This document shows positions 12,782 through 14,045 of a stretch of DNA of 14,045 nt, piece by piece (position 1 is the first letter of the stretch; each line of letters opens with the position of its first letter). The DNA lies in NCBI GenBank assembly GCA_037384885.1, contig JARRNO010000046.1:1-14045 (forward strand). Direction: 5' to 3'. Made by a program: the position numbers and the translations under genes. Below the pieces are notes generated by a model that saw only the letters and a program-made list of their open reading frames with translations, was not told where the DNA came from and did no database searches. The DNA is from JARRNO01 sp037384885 (GTDB lineage: Bacteria; Acidobacteriota; UBA4820; DSQY01).

Positions 12782-13936
12782 TTACATGCGTTCCAGGATT
12801 GTAGCCGTGGCCATGCCGTGGCCGATGCACATGACCTGGAGACCGTATCGCGCGTCCCGCCGTTCCAGCTCGTGAAGCAGCTTGGTCATAAGGACCGCGC
12901 CCGTGGCGCCGAGCGGATGGCCGTGGGCGACGGCGCCGCCGTTGGGATTGACCTTTTCCATGTCCGGTGAAAGTTCCCGGGCCCAGGCCAGCACCACGGA
13001 TGAAAACGCCTCGTTGATCTCGATCACGTCGAGATCATGGATGGAGAGCCCGGATCTCTTCAGTGCCTCACGGGTTGCGGGCACCACGGCCATAAGCTGA
13101 AGCGTCGGATCGTCTCCCACGGCGACCCTGGCCCGGAAACGGGCCTTCGGAATGAAGCCGTCCGCTTCCGCCTGGTCCAGGTCTGCGATCAACAGGGCGG
13201 CGGTTCCGTCCGAAATCTGGCTGCTGTTGGCCGCCGTGACGCGGCCGTCGGTTCGGAAAGCGGGTGAAAGAGACTTCATCTTTTCCAGATTGGGTTCGAA
13301 CCTTATGCCCTCGTCCCAGGTGAGGGTCATGGGGTTGCCGTCCTTGTCGACGCCGGCGACCGGTTCGAGCTGGTCCTTGAAATAGCCGGCCTTTGTGGCG
13401 GCCGCCGCCTTCACATGGCTGTTGTAAGAGAACTCGTCCAGTTCGTCCCGGGTCAAGTCATAAAGGTCCACGATCCGCTCGGCCGATTCTCCCTGGTGGA
13501 TCAACTGGTATTTTTCGAACAGCGCCGGATTGAGCTTTTCAAAGCCGCCGCCGATGTCGCTGAACATGGGAACGCGGGTCATGTGTTCGATGCCTCCGGC
13601 GATAATGTACTGGGCATCTCCGGCGGCAATGGCCTGGGAGGCAAAGTGGACCGCCTGCTGGGAGGACCCGCACATCCGGTCCAACGTTACGGCCGGCACC
13701 TTCTGAGGGAGGTCGGAAAGCAGCGCCGCCAGCCGGCCCACATTGGCGCCCTGCTCCCCGCTCTGCGTGACGCAGCCCGTGACGACGTCCTCGATGCGGG
13801 AGGCATCGATTCCCGTCCTCCGCAAGAGCGAGTTGATGAGTTGCGCGTATAGACTGTCTGGCCTGATGTTGCGATAGGCGCCCCTGAATTTGGCAACGGG
13901 GGCGCGGACCGCATCCACGATGACCGGTTCGCCCAT
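12782..13936 (-). CDS. Acetyl-CoA acyltransferase (thiolase II family)
   Basis: A 384-residue degradative thiolase that cleaves 3-ketoacyl-CoA with CoA to acetyl-CoA (or propionyl-CoA) and a shortened acyl-CoA. The nucleophile is C89 in LDRMCGSSQQA. NEAF is in VIEINEAFSSV. The catalytic His340 is in HGHPLGATGA, and the second acid/base C370 is in CIGHGMATA. The last motif is unusual: most thiolases read CIGGGMG at this site. Length is normal and the frame is intact. The ATG follows AGGAGGGAGAC, an excellent ribosome site. It is the first gene of the operon with the HSD10-like dehydrogenase (12 bp gap) and racemase-like gene. The region upstream (13937-14045) shows no clear promoter. Confidence 0.94.
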   Translation of the reverse strand: MGEPVIVDAVRAPVAKFRGAYRNIRPDSLYAQLINSLLRRTGIDASRIEDVVTGCVTQSGEQGANVGRLAALLSDLPQKVPAVTLDRMCGSSQQAVHFASQAIAAGDAQYIIAGGIEHMTRVPMFSDIGGGFEKLNPALFEKYQLIHQGESAERIVDLYDLTRDELDEFSYNSHVKAAAATKAGYFKDQLEPVAGVDKDGNPMTLTWDEGIRFEPNLEKMKSLSPAFRTDGRVTAANSSQISDGTAALLIADLDQAEADGFIPKARFRARVAVGDDPTLQLMAVVPATREALKRSGLSIHDLDVIEINEAFSSVVLAWARELSPDMEKVNPNGGAVAHGHPLGATGAVLMTKLLHELERRDARYGLQVMCIGHGMATATILERM

Positions 13937-13971
13937 GTCTCCCTCCTGTCTTTTTTACGGCGGGGGTGCTC

Positions 13972-14022
13972 AAAAGCCGGACAAACCCGACCCGGGCGGC
14001 GCGTTTCGGCCGTTTGGCTTTT
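13972..14022. repeat. Imperfect inverted repeat upstream of the thiolase gene
   Basis: AAAAGCC (13972-13978), AAAC (13983-13986) and CCGA (13987-13990) pair in order with TCGG (14006-14009), GTTT (14012-14015) and GGCTTTT (14016-14022). This gives 15 bp interrupted by small bulges. Read on the minus strand the stem ends in CTTTT, so it may be a weak terminator of a gene beyond the window, or a leader structure of the thiolase operon. Confidence 0.3.
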
Positions 14023-14045
14023 CCCCCTCCGGTTCGCAGTTAAAA

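Overview
The window reads as about 14 kb of GC-rich chromosome (roughly 60% G+C by eye) from a Gram-negative bacterium: it carries lpxC (lipid A synthesis), an RND inner-membrane pump and a periplasmic lytic transglycosylase. The mix of an RND/PII-like pair, a candidate sigma-54 promoter and a dense set of acyl-CoA genes is most like a Desulfobacterota (former Deltaproteobacteria, Syntrophobacterales-like) genome. That placement is inference from style, not from a marker gene. No rRNA, tRNA, CRISPR array or insertion sequence was found.

Layout. (1) 1-2552, plus strand: the C-terminal two thirds of an RND efflux permease, a strong intercistronic hairpin, and a small PII-like protein of the kind found beside RND pumps. 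(2) 2581-4597, minus strand: a tight four-gene operon of ECF sigma factor, zinc-finger-type anti-sigma factor, periplasmic Spy/CpxP-like protein and YraN-family protein. It faces the pump operon head-on. (3) 4598-4993: a gene-poor stretch holding a candidate sigma-54 promoter and repeated GACACAG boxes in front of lpxC. (4) 4994-5954, plus strand: lpxC with a TTG start and a clean terminator. (5) 6045-7474, minus strand: an unrecognised 268-residue cytosolic protein coupled to a lytic transglycosylase. (6) 7680-10759, plus strand: beta-hydroxyacid dehydrogenase, double-hotdog thioesterase and old-yellow-enzyme flavin oxidoreductase. (7) 10802-11132, plus strand: a cold-shock protein with its own promoter, a leader hairpin and a terminator that lies inside the reading frame. 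(8) 11139-13936, minus strand: thiolase, HSD10-like dehydrogenase and a compact alpha-methylacyl-CoA racemase-like protein.

How the parts may work together. Regions 1 and 2 together resemble a metal or envelope-stress response: a pump, a PII-like accessory protein, and a sigma/anti-sigma pair with a periplasmic helical sensor or chaperone. Regions 6 and 8 flank the cold-shock gene and together supply thioesterase, redox, beta-oxidation and epimerisation steps that would fit breakdown of 2-methyl-branched acyl-CoAs. The acyl-CoA dehydrogenase and enoyl-CoA hydratase such a path needs are not in the window. Many starts are GTG or TTG, chosen here from Shine-Dalgarno spacing and family N-termini.
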